NCBI GenBank assembly: GCA_009922295.1
Contig: RFWA01000041.1
Span: 1-12,430 of the forward strand
Origin: Betaproteobacteria bacterium
GTDB taxonomy: Bacteria; Pseudomonadota; Gammaproteobacteria; Burkholderiales; Burkholderiaceae_C
Direction: 5' to 3'
Length of the DNA stretch: 12,430 nucleotides
Made by a program: the position numbers and the translations under genes. Under the pieces are notes generated by a model. The model made no database searches, was not told where the DNA came from, and saw only the letters and a list, made by a program, of their open reading frames with translations. Below, piece by piece: positions 1 to 7,700 of the stretch (the first letter of the stretch is position 1; every line of letters begins with the position of its first letter).

Positions 1-617
1 TTGCCCAGTTTACGAAGCGCGGCAAAACCAGCATCCACATCGTACTGGTCTTTGCCAAATATCTTTGAAGCCAAGGCCAGAGTCATCTTGCCCGCGCTGT
101 TGGCGTAGTTATAGAGGCCTATCTTGCCCTTGAACTCCGGGTTGTTCCAGAGGTCTTTCCAGGCCTTGGGTTTGGTCTTGACCAAGTCAGTGCGGTATCC
201 GATACCGATGGGTGACACGGCGCCGATGGCACCCCAACCGCCACTGGACCGGGCCAGTGGATAGAGGTCGTTGTAATTGGGCACTTTGGTCAAATCAAGC
301 TTCTCGAAGAAGCCCTCTTTGCGCAGACCCGACGCGAAGACTTCATTGGTCATCACGATCGAGTAAGGTGGTTTGTTGACGCCGGCGGCACGCAGGTTGG
401 CCCCGAACACGCGCCCATTGCCAACGTCAAGGGTAACGGCTGCGCCCGAAGCCTTGGTGAACGCAGGCGCAATTTGGCTGCGCCAGAACTGCTCCCAGAC
501 ACCGCCCAAGGTGGGTACGATGAGGGTCTTGCCCTGCGCCATTGCGCTATTTGGCAACAGCGAGGAGCCTGCTGCAGCGGCCATTGATGCGAGTAGCTGA
601 CGTCTATCCAGGTTCAT
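1..617 (-). CDS. ABC transporter periplasmic substrate-binding protein, PotD/Fe3+ type (3' end outside window)
   Basis: The frame is open from an ATG at 617 down to the left edge, giving about 205 residues of the N-terminal part. It starts MNLDRRQLLASMAAAAG, a twin-arginine-like signal (RR at residues 5-6, then a hydrophobic stretch). A likely cleavage site follows AMA at residue 27, so the mature protein should be periplasmic. The mature part begins with KTLIVPTLGG and later has WKDLWNNPEFKGKIGLY, both typical of the spermidine/putrescine and iron(III) binding-protein superfamily (SBP_bac_6/8 type). The start is supported by the Shine-Dalgarno sequence AAGGAAG, 9 nt upstream. The gene follows the oxygenase gene on the same strand after a 56-bp gap, so the two may share a transcript. 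A strong promoter candidate in front suggests separate expression as well. The ligand cannot be read from sequence; polyamine, iron or another small organic solute are all possible. The permease and ATPase genes would lie to the left if present. Confidence 0.88.
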   Translation of the reverse strand, partial: MNLDRRQLLASMAAAAGSSLLPNSAMAQGKTLIVPTLGGVWEQFWRSQIAPAFTKASGAAVTLDVGNGRVFGANLRAAGVNKPPYSIVMTNEVFASGLRKEGFFEKLDLTKVPNYNDLYPLARSSGGWGAIGAVSPIGIGYRTDLVKTKPKAWKDLWNNPEFKGKIGLYNYANSAGKMTLALASKIFGKDQYDVDAGFAALRKLG

Positions 618-626
618 GGTGGTGTA

Positions 627-633
627 CTTCCTT
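627..633 (-). promoter_or_regulatory. ribosome binding site of the left-edge binding protein
   Basis: On the minus strand this reads AAGGAAG, a near-perfect Shine-Dalgarno core, with 9 nt between it and the ATG at 617. It fixes that start and rules out a longer N-terminus. Confidence 0.75.
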
Positions 634-653
634 GGGTTGAGGGCTGAAAAATC

Positions 654-682
654 ATTCTAGTGGCTCATCCAGGCTATGTCGA
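654..682 (-). promoter_or_regulatory. predicted sigma70 promoter for the binding-protein gene
   Basis: On the minus strand a -35 box TCGACA (682-677) and a -10 box TAGAAT (659-654) are separated by exactly 17 bp. Each box matches the sigma70 consensus at five of six bases. Transcription would begin near 647, leaving a leader of about 30 nt that contains the AAGGAAG site. The -35 box lies in the last codons of the upstream oxygenase gene, whose stop is at 676-674. The match is seen directly; activity is inferred. Confidence 0.55.
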
Positions 683-1669
683 GAAGGCCTGCTTGGTCTT
701 CAAGTCGATGTAGTCCGAGAAGGTAACCGGCTCGTATTTGGGCTGTATGCCGACCTTACAAAAGGCCTTCAGGCATTCAATGCGTGTGTCGCTGGATGGA
801 TTGACAAAAAATGCCATCGACTGCCGCCGCGCCAAGCCACGCATTGATTGCGGTGGATTAATCACCCTGTGCGGTGTCGAAACCCAGGTGTCATTGGTCC
901 AGCGCATGAAGGCATCGGCGATATTCACGATGAAGGCGTTGTCGATGGCCGGTGCATCAATCCAGGTGCCGTCCCGGCGTCGGACTTGCAAGCCACCCGG
1001 CGATGCCTCCGAACGCAAAATCGTCATGAAGCCGTAATCGGTGTGGGCGCCGGCCCTGAGTTGTCCGGTCAAGGGCGCCACGGTTTGAGCCGGGTAATTG
1101 ATGACTCGCAAGGCAGACAGATGGTTGACAAAACCAGGCTCGAAATAATCAGTAGGCAGGCCGATCGCAGCGCAGAAAATTTGCCGCAGTTGCTTCGCCA
1201 GTTGTTCCATTTCAGAAAAATAGGCCGCGCATGCACCCTGTAGTTCCGCATTTTGGGCTGGCCAGAGGCTGCCAGGTAAGCTCGGCCCGTAGTTGATGCT
1301 TTCCTTGATGTCACCTGGCGTCGCCTGGCCCTGCGTGGCGGCCAGCGCCTCCTTGAGCAGGGGTGCAAACCCCAAGCCACCCATATGCGCTGGCTGTCCA
1401 ATCAGGGAATGCTTACTCTCTTCAGGTTGATCGAAAAACCCGCGAGCCGCACGGTAAAGCCTGTCGATGACATCAACTGAGACGCCATGGCCAGTGACCA
1501 GAAAAAACCCAGTGTTGAGGCAGGCAGCTTGAACCCGCGTGACCACGTCATTCGCGCCACTTCCGCCGCCATGGAACGGCGTCATGTCAATGATGGGCAG
1601 GTCATCGTGCGGCAAGCCAGAACTCCGGGTTTGACGCGGCCATTCGCAATGGCCGTCGTGGGAAATCAT
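674..1669 (-). CDS. 2-oxoglutarate/Fe(II)-dependent oxygenase, isopenicillin N synthase family
   Basis: 331 residues from the ATG at 1669. The core starts at LPIIDMTPF, the usual N-terminal strand of this family, followed by NTGFFLVTGHGV. The facial triad is complete: His209 and Asp211 in AHTDYG, and His267 in TPHRV. The 2-oxoglutarate-binding RxS motif is present as Arg282-Gln-Ser284, so the enzyme should be active. The family couples 2-oxoglutarate decarboxylation to hydroxylation, desaturation or ring reactions in the cytoplasm; the substrate is not predictable here. The start is uncertain. The ATG at 1669 has no Shine-Dalgarno sequence, whereas a TTG at 1615 (giving MPHDDLPIIDM) has GGAG 7 nt upstream and would make a 313-residue protein beginning right at the domain. 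A TTG at 1750 is unlikely because it adds an unconserved tail. The gene is divergent from the hydratase gene and precedes the binding-protein gene, suggesting oxidative attack on an imported compound (inference). Confidence 0.88.
   Translation of the reverse strand: MISHDGHCEWPRQTRSSGLPHDDLPIIDMTPFHGGGSGANDVVTRVQAACLNTGFFLVTGHGVSVDVIDRLYRAARGFFDQPEESKHSLIGQPAHMGGLGFAPLLKEALAATQGQATPGDIKESINYGPSLPGSLWPAQNAELQGACAAYFSEMEQLAKQLRQIFCAAIGLPTDYFEPGFVNHLSALRVINYPAQTVAPLTGQLRAGAHTDYGFMTILRSEASPGGLQVRRRDGTWIDAPAIDNAFIVNIADAFMRWTNDTWVSTPHRVINPPQSMRGLARRQSMAFFVNPSSDTRIECLKAFCKVGIQPKYEPVTFSDYIDLKTKQAFST
1623..1626 (-). promoter_or_regulatory. Shine-Dalgarno GGAG favouring an alternative TTG start of the oxygenase
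   Basis: On the minus strand GGAG lies 7 nt before an in-frame TTG at 1615-1613. No comparable site precedes the ATG at 1669. Proteins of this family usually begin only a few residues before the LPIID strand, which also favours the shorter form. Confidence 0.4.
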
Positions 1670-1773
1670 TCTAATGAGAGCGCTCAGATGACCAGCTAAA
1701 CTTAAGTGGCACCCAGCCGCTGCGCTCTGCGCCCCGCCTAATCCCACCAAGCTGACCCCTGGAGAAAACCAAC
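1670..1773. promoter_or_regulatory. divergent intergenic region between oxygenase and enoyl-CoA hydratase genes
   Basis: This 104-bp region must drive both divergent genes. I see no good -35/-10 pair toward the hydratase. It contains two short perfect palindromes, GAGCGCTC (1678-1685) and ACTTAAGT (1700-1707). A small inverted repeat, TCATT-CT-AATGA (1666-1677), overlaps the oxygenase ATG. A minus-strand TAGAAT (1673-1668) could be a -10 box if the oxygenase starts at TTG 1615, but it lacks a convincing -35 box. The regulatory role rests on gene orientation. Confidence 0.4.
1761..1765 (+). promoter_or_regulatory. ribosome binding site of the enoyl-CoA hydratase gene
   Basis: GGAGA with 8 nt to the ATG at 1774 gives a standard initiation context and fixes the start. 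Confidence 0.75.
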
Positions 1774-2583
1774 ATGGCCTACGAAACGATCCTTTACGAC
1801 AAGGACCAGCAGGACAAATTCGCCACCATCACGCTCAACCGTCCGGAGAAGCTTAACGCGATGAACAAGACGGTGATTCATGAGATTGACCATGCACTTG
1901 CCGCAGCTGTGGCCGACCCGGACGTCAATGCACTGGTCATTCGTGGTGCTGGTCGGGCGTTCTCGGCGGGCTACGACCTCCAGGGCGGTGACTTCGATGT
2001 TGATGTGGATTTCTGGCGCACCGACATGAGCGAAAACGTGGAGGCATTGCTCAATATCTGGCGCGCGCCTATCCCGGTCATCGCCTCGGTCCATGGTTAC
2101 GCCCTGGCGGGTGCCCTTGAACTCATGATGTGCTGCGACCTCGCTATTGCCGCAGACACAGCCAAATTCGGTGAGCCTGAAGTAAGGCATAACTCTGGTC
2201 CTCCGTCCTTGATGATGCCTTGGCTGCTGTCCAGCCGTGACACGCGCTGGTTGATGTTCACCGGTGATCTTGTGGATGCCGCCCAGGCGCGCGAGATGCG
2301 ATTGATCAACAAGGTGGTGCCTGCCGACCAACTGGCGCTTGAGACTGACAAGTTAGCCCGCAAAATGGCCCGCATGCCGGTGCCAGCCTTGAAGTACACC
2401 AAAGCCTCGCTCAACAATCAGCAGATGGTCGCCGGGCTCCTGAGTTCCTTTCAATACAACATCGAGGCCATCGCGGCCTTGCACTCGACCAAGCAGGGCC
2501 GGGATTGGATGCGCAATCTGGCGACCATGTCCCTCAAGGAATACCTGAACTTCCGCGACTCACCGTTCGCAGGACTTGACTGA
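1774..2583 (+). CDS. enoyl-CoA hydratase/isomerase family protein (crotonase fold)
   Basis: 269 residues, the normal family length. Crotonase hallmarks are in order. GRAFSAGYDL (60-69) gives the first oxyanion-hole loop. HGYALAGALELMMCCDLAIA (107-126) carries the second loop and Glu116, and FGEPEV (132-137) carries Glu136. Glu116 and Glu136 are 20 residues apart, the spacing of the two catalytic glutamates of mitochondrial enoyl-CoA hydratase (Glu144/Glu164), so a hydratase reaction is plausible. After FGEPEV the usual IPGAGGTQ-type loop is replaced by RHNSGPPSLMMPW. The segment after the first loop is rich in Asp and Phe (residues 73-80). Both suggest an acyl group other than simple fatty acids. 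It overlaps, or sits 22 bp from, the acyl-CoA synthetase gene and is probably co-transcribed with it. The exact substrate is unknown; CoA ester hydration, isomerisation or hydrolysis are all possible in this fold. Confidence 0.9.
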   Translation: MAYETILYDKDQQDKFATITLNRPEKLNAMNKTVIHEIDHALAAAVADPDVNALVIRGAGRAFSAGYDLQGGDFDVDVDFWRTDMSENVEALLNIWRAPIPVIASVHGYALAGALELMMCCDLAIAADTAKFGEPEVRHNSGPPSLMMPWLLSSRDTRWLMFTGDLVDAAQAREMRLINKVVPADQLALETDKLARKMARMPVPALKYTKASLNNQQMVAGLLSSFQYNIEAIAALHSTKQGRDWMRNLATMSLKEYLNFRDSPFAGLD

Positions 2584-2605
2584 GCCGCACGCTCACAGAT
2601 TCAGG

Positions 2606-4744
2606 ATGACTCTGCCCAACACGCACTTGCGCAGCCTGCTTGAGGCACGCAGTGTGGCCGTTGTCGGGGCCTCGGAGCGGCCTGAGGCCTCTTCCGGTTT
2701 CGTCCTACGAAACCTTTTAGCCTGCAATTTTTCTGGCCACGTGTGGCCTGTGCACCCGTCTGCCAGCAGCATTCTTGGTTTGCCGGCCGTACCTCGATTG
2801 GCCGACCTGCCTCACCGCCCCGACGCGGTGGTGATCGCCGTTCCGGCAGCGACGGCGGTAGAGGTTGTGAGGGAGGCGTCAGAGCTGGGCATACCGGGCG
2901 CGGTGGTGCTGGCCAGCGGCTTTGCCGAGACCGGCGCGGCTGGCGGTCTACTCCAGCAAGCATTGGCTGCGAGCGCCGTTGCGGGCAATATGGCTCTCTG
3001 TGGTCCTAACTGCCTGGGGCTTTACGTTCCAGCCACGGGGCTGGCTCTTTTTAGTTCTCGTCTGGTGCCGGGGATGCGCCGAGGCTCTGTGGCTATTGTT
3101 TCGCATTCTGGTGCCACGGCCATTGCCTTGGCGAACTGTGGCCGCCTGGGTGTCAGCCATGTGGTGTCAGCCGGCAATGCGGCCGTGACAGACATTGCAG
3201 ACTACATGACTTATTTTGCGACCACCGACACCGTGCGTGTGGTGGCCTTGCTCCTCGAGAAAATTTCCAACCCGCCAGCCTTTGCCCGGGCCATGGCGCA
3301 AGCCCATCAAGCCAATCTCAAGGTGGTTGCCCTGCGGACTGGCCGATCAGTTCGCGGCGCCCGGTCTACCGCCGCCCATACGGGCGCGTTGGCCGGCTCC
3401 AATGAAGCCACCTCGGCGTTTCTGCGCAGACATGGTGTGATTGAGGTCAACGACTACGACGAACTGGTTGAAACAGCGGCATTGCTGTCTGCGCCAGGCC
3501 GTCGTGTTGCCGGGCGCAGCATTGCCGCGATCGGTGTGAGTGGCGGTGGCTTGGCTCACTTTGCTGACCTGGCTGCCAGTGCCGGCGTGGCCTTCGCGGA
3601 GCTCTCTTCCAGCACCAAAACCGCGATCGATAAGTTGCTGCCGCCGTTCGCGCATGCCGACAACCCTCTGGACATGACAGGGATCGTTTTTGGTGATCCA
3701 GACAGATACCGCGACGCATTGGAACTGCTCGCTGCAGACTCTTCGGTGTCAACTCTGGTGGCGGTGCAGGACACGCCTCTGGGGCTCGATGCCGATGGCG
3801 CTCATGAGTACGCTGGTATTGCGAGCGCAATCGGGCAGTTCCATGCCAAAGGCAGCAAGCCCGTGGTCTTCCTGAGCTTGCTGGCGGACGGCCCGCATCC
3901 GGTGATCCGGGAGACCTTGTTGGCAGCTGGGGTTCCGATCCTGCAAGGCGGGCGAGCTGGCCTCGGCGCACTCGGGCACGCCATGGCCGACAGCGCGCCC
4001 CGGCGCGTCGACCCGCTGACTGAGCTACGCCGGCAAGATGTATGGGTGCGCAGATTGTCCGAAGGTCCTGCGCTGACGGAGCGTGAGGCCAAAGATTTTC
4101 TGAGCGCCCATGGCATTGCTACTACCCGTGAGCGACTCGCCCCGGACCGTGAGTCGGCAGTGCGGGCGGCGCAGACCTTGGGCTGGCCAGTGGTCATGAA
4201 GATCGAATCGCCGGACATCCCGCACAAGACTGAAGTCGGCGGCGTGCAACTTGGCATCCGCGACGAGGCAGCAGTGCGCGCAGCATTTGACCTGATTCAT
4301 GCCAATGCACAACGTCTCGCACCGCAGGCGAGAATTCATGGCGTGTTGGTGCAAGAGATGGTCAGCGGCGGCGTGGAAGCCCTGGTTGGTTTGGCGAGGC
4401 ACCCGCCTTTCGGCTTGGCCCTGACCGTCGGACCGGGGGGCGTTTTTGTTGAATTGACCGGCGGACATGCACTTGACCTGCTGCCCGTTGACGCAGCGGC
4501 TGCGACGGATCTGATTGGCAAAACGCCCCTCCATCGCCTGTTGTCGGGGTATCGCACCGGCCTGGGATCAGATACAGCTGCTTTCGTCGACCTGGTGACC
4601 CAATTAGGGCAGATCGCGCACGACTATGAGCCTTACCTGGAAGCCGTCGACCTGAACCCGGTCACGGTCTTACCGAGTGGCCAGGGCGTCCGAGTCCTTG
4701 ACGCACTCATCGTGCGCCGTATGGATACCGACCGCCCTCATTAG
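2606..4744 (+). CDS. fused acetate-CoA ligase family protein (NDP-forming acyl-CoA synthetase)
   Basis: 712 residues from the ATG at 2606. A TTG at 2576 overlapping the hydratase stop would add 10 residues; neither start has a good Shine-Dalgarno sequence. Domain order is alpha then beta in one chain. A CoA-binding Rossmann domain comes first (ARSVAVVGAS near 14-23, CGPNCLG near 132). A succinyl-CoA-ligase-like domain follows (SHSGATAIA, SAGNAAVTDIADYM). A catalytic loop AAHTGALAGS contains His258, matching the phosphorylated histidine of ADP-forming acetyl-CoA synthetases. A C-terminal ATP-grasp domain (from about 490) has PDIPHKTEVGGVQ with His540 and a TVGPGGVFVE loop. Characterised relatives interconvert acyl-CoA + ADP + Pi with acid + ATP + CoA in the cytoplasm, and many work in the ATP-forming direction. 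Some bacterial relatives activate acids instead. It follows the hydratase gene and its stop overlaps that of the oxidoreductase, which could supply the acyl-CoA (inference). Confidence 0.9.
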   Translation: MTLPNTHLRSLLEARSVAVVGASERPEASSGFVLRNLLACNFSGHVWPVHPSASSILGLPAVPRLADLPHRPDAVVIAVPAATAVEVVREASELGIPGAVVLASGFAETGAAGGLLQQALAASAVAGNMALCGPNCLGLYVPATGLALFSSRLVPGMRRGSVAIVSHSGATAIALANCGRLGVSHVVSAGNAAVTDIADYMTYFATTDTVRVVALLLEKISNPPAFARAMAQAHQANLKVVALRTGRSVRGARSTAAHTGALAGSNEATSAFLRRHGVIEVNDYDELVETAALLSAPGRRVAGRSIAAIGVSGGGLAHFADLAASAGVAFAELSSSTKTAIDKLLPPFAHADNPLDMTGIVFGDPDRYRDALELLAADSSVSTLVAVQDTPLGLDADGAHEYAGIASAIGQFHAKGSKPVVFLSLLADGPHPVIRETLLAAGVPILQGGRAGLGALGHAMADSAPRRVDPLTELRRQDVWVRRLSEGPALTEREAKDFLSAHGIATTRERLAPDRESAVRAAQTLGWPVVMKIESPDIPHKTEVGGVQLGIRDEAAVRAAFDLIHANAQRLAPQARIHGVLVQEMVSGGVEALVGLARHPPFGLALTVGPGGVFVELTGGHALDLLPVDAAAATDLIGKTPLHRLLSGYRTGLGSDTAAFVDLVTQLGQIAHDYEPYLEAVDLNPVTVLPSGQGVRVLDALIVRRMDTDRPH

Positions 4745-7700
4745 GCGGCGGCGCGAAAGGCGGTCAGCAGTTCGTCTGACATGGTTTTTGCTTCCAGCGC
4801 AGCCTGTCGTTTGATGTGTCCAAACCCACGGATTCGCTCAGGGACCATCGCCAGCTTGACGGCAAGGTTCAGGGTATCGGGCGACAACCCGTTCAACAAC
4901 GCTTCAACCTGTGACACATAGTCTGCCAGCAGCGCACGCTCAAAGCGACGTTCCTCGCTGTAGCCGAAGGGGTCCAGGGGCGTACCACGCAGCGACTTGC
5001 CATACGACAACAGTCCGAAAGCGCGCAACATCCAGCCGCCGTAGCTTCGTTTCAGGGGTTTACCTTTGGCGCCGAACATGTCGGTGATGAGCGGAATGGC
5101 AAGGTGAAATTCGAGGCGGATATCACCTTCAAACTCGCGCTTGAGTTTGTCCATAAAGCGGCCATTGGCAAACAGGCGCGCCACCTCATACTCATCCTTG
5201 TAGGCCATGAGCTTGAACAGGTTGCGCGCCACTGCCCCGGTCAGGGCATCACTACCAGGTGCAATGGCTTGTTCTCTGGCGGCCACCCGATCAAGCAGTG
5301 CGCGGTAACGGGCCGCGTAAGCGCGGTTCTGATAGGCTTCAAGTTCTTGCTCGTGGCGCGCCATCAACTGCACCAAGGTCATGGCTGCAGGCACTTGGTC
5401 AGGCACGGACGTGCCGCTTAGGCTGGCCAGCTGCGCCGGGTCATGCGCTGCCAGACGCCCCCAAGCGAATATCTTCTTGTTGGCCTCCACGGCAACAGCA
5501 TTCAGCTCTATAGCGCGTTCGATCGAAGCCAGACCAACAGGCAGCAGACCCCGCTGGAACGCAAAGCCCAGCATCAGCAGGTTGGCTGCAATGGCGTCTC
5601 CTGCCAACGCGGTGGCAAGTGCCGTTGCCCGCACGTACGCCACCCTGTCTGCACCGCACACAGATTCGATCGCCTGCTCGATCTGTTCAGACTGCAGATC
5701 AACGTTATTGTCAGCCACGAAGGCGGCCGTCGGCTGCAGGTGACGATTCACAACGACGCGCGTGACGCCTGGATTGCAACGCAACAAGACGGCTTCGCCG
5801 GCCGCGACCAAGGCATCACAAGCCAGCACCACGTCAGCGTCACCTTGAGCCAGCCGTACGGCGTTCAGCTCAGAGGGCTGTCGTGCTATGCGGATATGGC
5901 TGGTTACGGCGCCGTTCTTCTGTGCCATTCCGGTGAAATCCAGCACACTGCAGCCTCGCCCTTCAAGATGCGCCGCCATGCCCAGCAGGGCGCCCAAGGT
6001 CAGCACGCCTGTACCGCCAACGCCCGTAACCAGAATGCCGTAAGGCCGTTCCAGTGCCAGAGGGACTGGCAAGGGCAGCCCTGCAGCCGGGTCATGGCTG
6101 GTGGCGCCATCGCGCTCGAGACGGCGAGGCGTTGCGCCGCTCAGAGTGACGAAACTGGGACAAAAGCCTTCGACACAGGAAAAGTCTTTGTTGCAGCCCG
6201 ACTGGTCGATCATCCGCTTGCGCCCGAATTCGGTTTCCACGGGCACCACAGACATGCAATTGGACGCCCGTGAACAATCGCCACAGCCTTCGCAAACCGC
6301 AGCGTTGATCACTACGTGACGCTTGGACATGGCGTCTGACACCTGTTTGCGCGTGCGCCGCTTTTCGGCCGCGCAGCCCTGGTCGTAGACCAGCACCGTC
6401 AGTCCGGGTATCTCACGCAGCTCCCGCTGGACCCGATCGAGGTCCTTGCGGTGGTAGATGCCGACATCTGGTGCGAATCCGACGTCGCTGGGGTATTTGT
6501 CCGGGTCGTCGGTCACAACAACCACTTTTTTTGCACCCTCTGCCCTCACCTGCCGGGTAATGTCAACAACGCTCGGGCCACCTTCGATCGCCTGCCCGCC
6601 GGTCATGGCGACTGCAGCGTTGTAAAGAATTTTGTAGGTGATGTTCACCCCCGCTGCGGCGGCAGCCCTGATGGCCAGCAGACCGCTGTGCTGGTAGGTG
6701 CCGTCGCCCAGATTCTGGAAGACATGACGTTGCGAGGTAAACGGGGCCAAGCCGATCCAGGTCGCCCCCTCACCCCCCATCTGCGTGATGGTGATGGTGT
6801 TTCGCTTAGGCAGCATTTGGACCATGCCATGACAGCCAATGCCGGCCAGGCCACGGCTTCCTTCGGGCAATTGGGTGGAGGTATTGTGCGGGCAGCCCGA
6901 GCAGAAAAATGGCGTGCGTTGGGTCGTCAGCCCGCAGCTGCCAACCGATTGCGCCTGCGCCTCGGCTTGCACCAAATGCTGGCGCAAGCCGGTTGCTGCA
7001 TCACCCAAGGCGTCCAGCCGAGCGACGATCACCCGGGCGACCATCATGGGCGTTATCTCGCCTTCACTCGGCAGCAGTGGCCGACCGCGTTCGTCCGTTT
7101 TGCCCACCACGCGCGGGCGATGTGCGGTTTGTGCATGGTAAAGAATGCGGACCAACTGGTCTTCGATCAGCGCGCGCTTTTCTTCCACCACCAACACTTC
7201 TTTCAGGTCGCGCGCAAACTTCAAGGCACCATCCGCCTCCAGGGGCCAAGTCATCCCCACTTTGTACAAACAGACGCCCAATGCTTCGGCGCGATCCTGA
7301 TCAATGCCCAAGCGTTCCAGTGCCTGGCGCACGTCAAGGTAGGCTTTGCCAGTCGCTACGATGCCCAGACGCGGTTGAGTTGAGGTCAATACGGTTTGGT
7401 CGATCGGATTGGCACGGGTGAATGCGGCCACGGCCCGCATCTTGGGACCATGCAGCCTGCGCTCCTGGTCCAGCGGCGCGTCTGGCCAGCGGATGGAGAG
7501 GCCATCGACGGGGCCATCGAAATCCGGCTCCACCAAGTTCAGTCGGTCAAGCCCGACATCAACCGACGCCGAACTTTCAACCGTTTCTGTGATGGCTTTG
7601 AAGCCGACCCAGCAACCGCTGAACCGAGACAACGCAAAACCGTACAGGCCGTAATCCAGATAGTCCTGTACTGTCGCCGGGTTGAGTACCGGGATCATTG

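Noticed and set aside
1678..1707. Short palindromes GAGCGCTC and ACTTAAGT in the oxygenase/hydratase divergent region
   Set aside because: Eight-base palindromes are common by chance and show no phasing or repetition, so I do not call them operators.
1670..1750. TTG start at 1750 for the oxygenase
   Set aside because: It would add 27 residues without family similarity, has no Shine-Dalgarno site, and would fill most of the divergent promoter region.
5443..7383. Long plus-strand open frames (276 codons at 5443-6273 and 310 codons at 6451-7383) opposite the oxidoreductase gene
   Set aside because: They are rich in His, Gln and Cys with no recognisable domain. The opposite strand encodes a continuous well-conserved enzyme, so these are antisense shadows of high-GC coding DNA.
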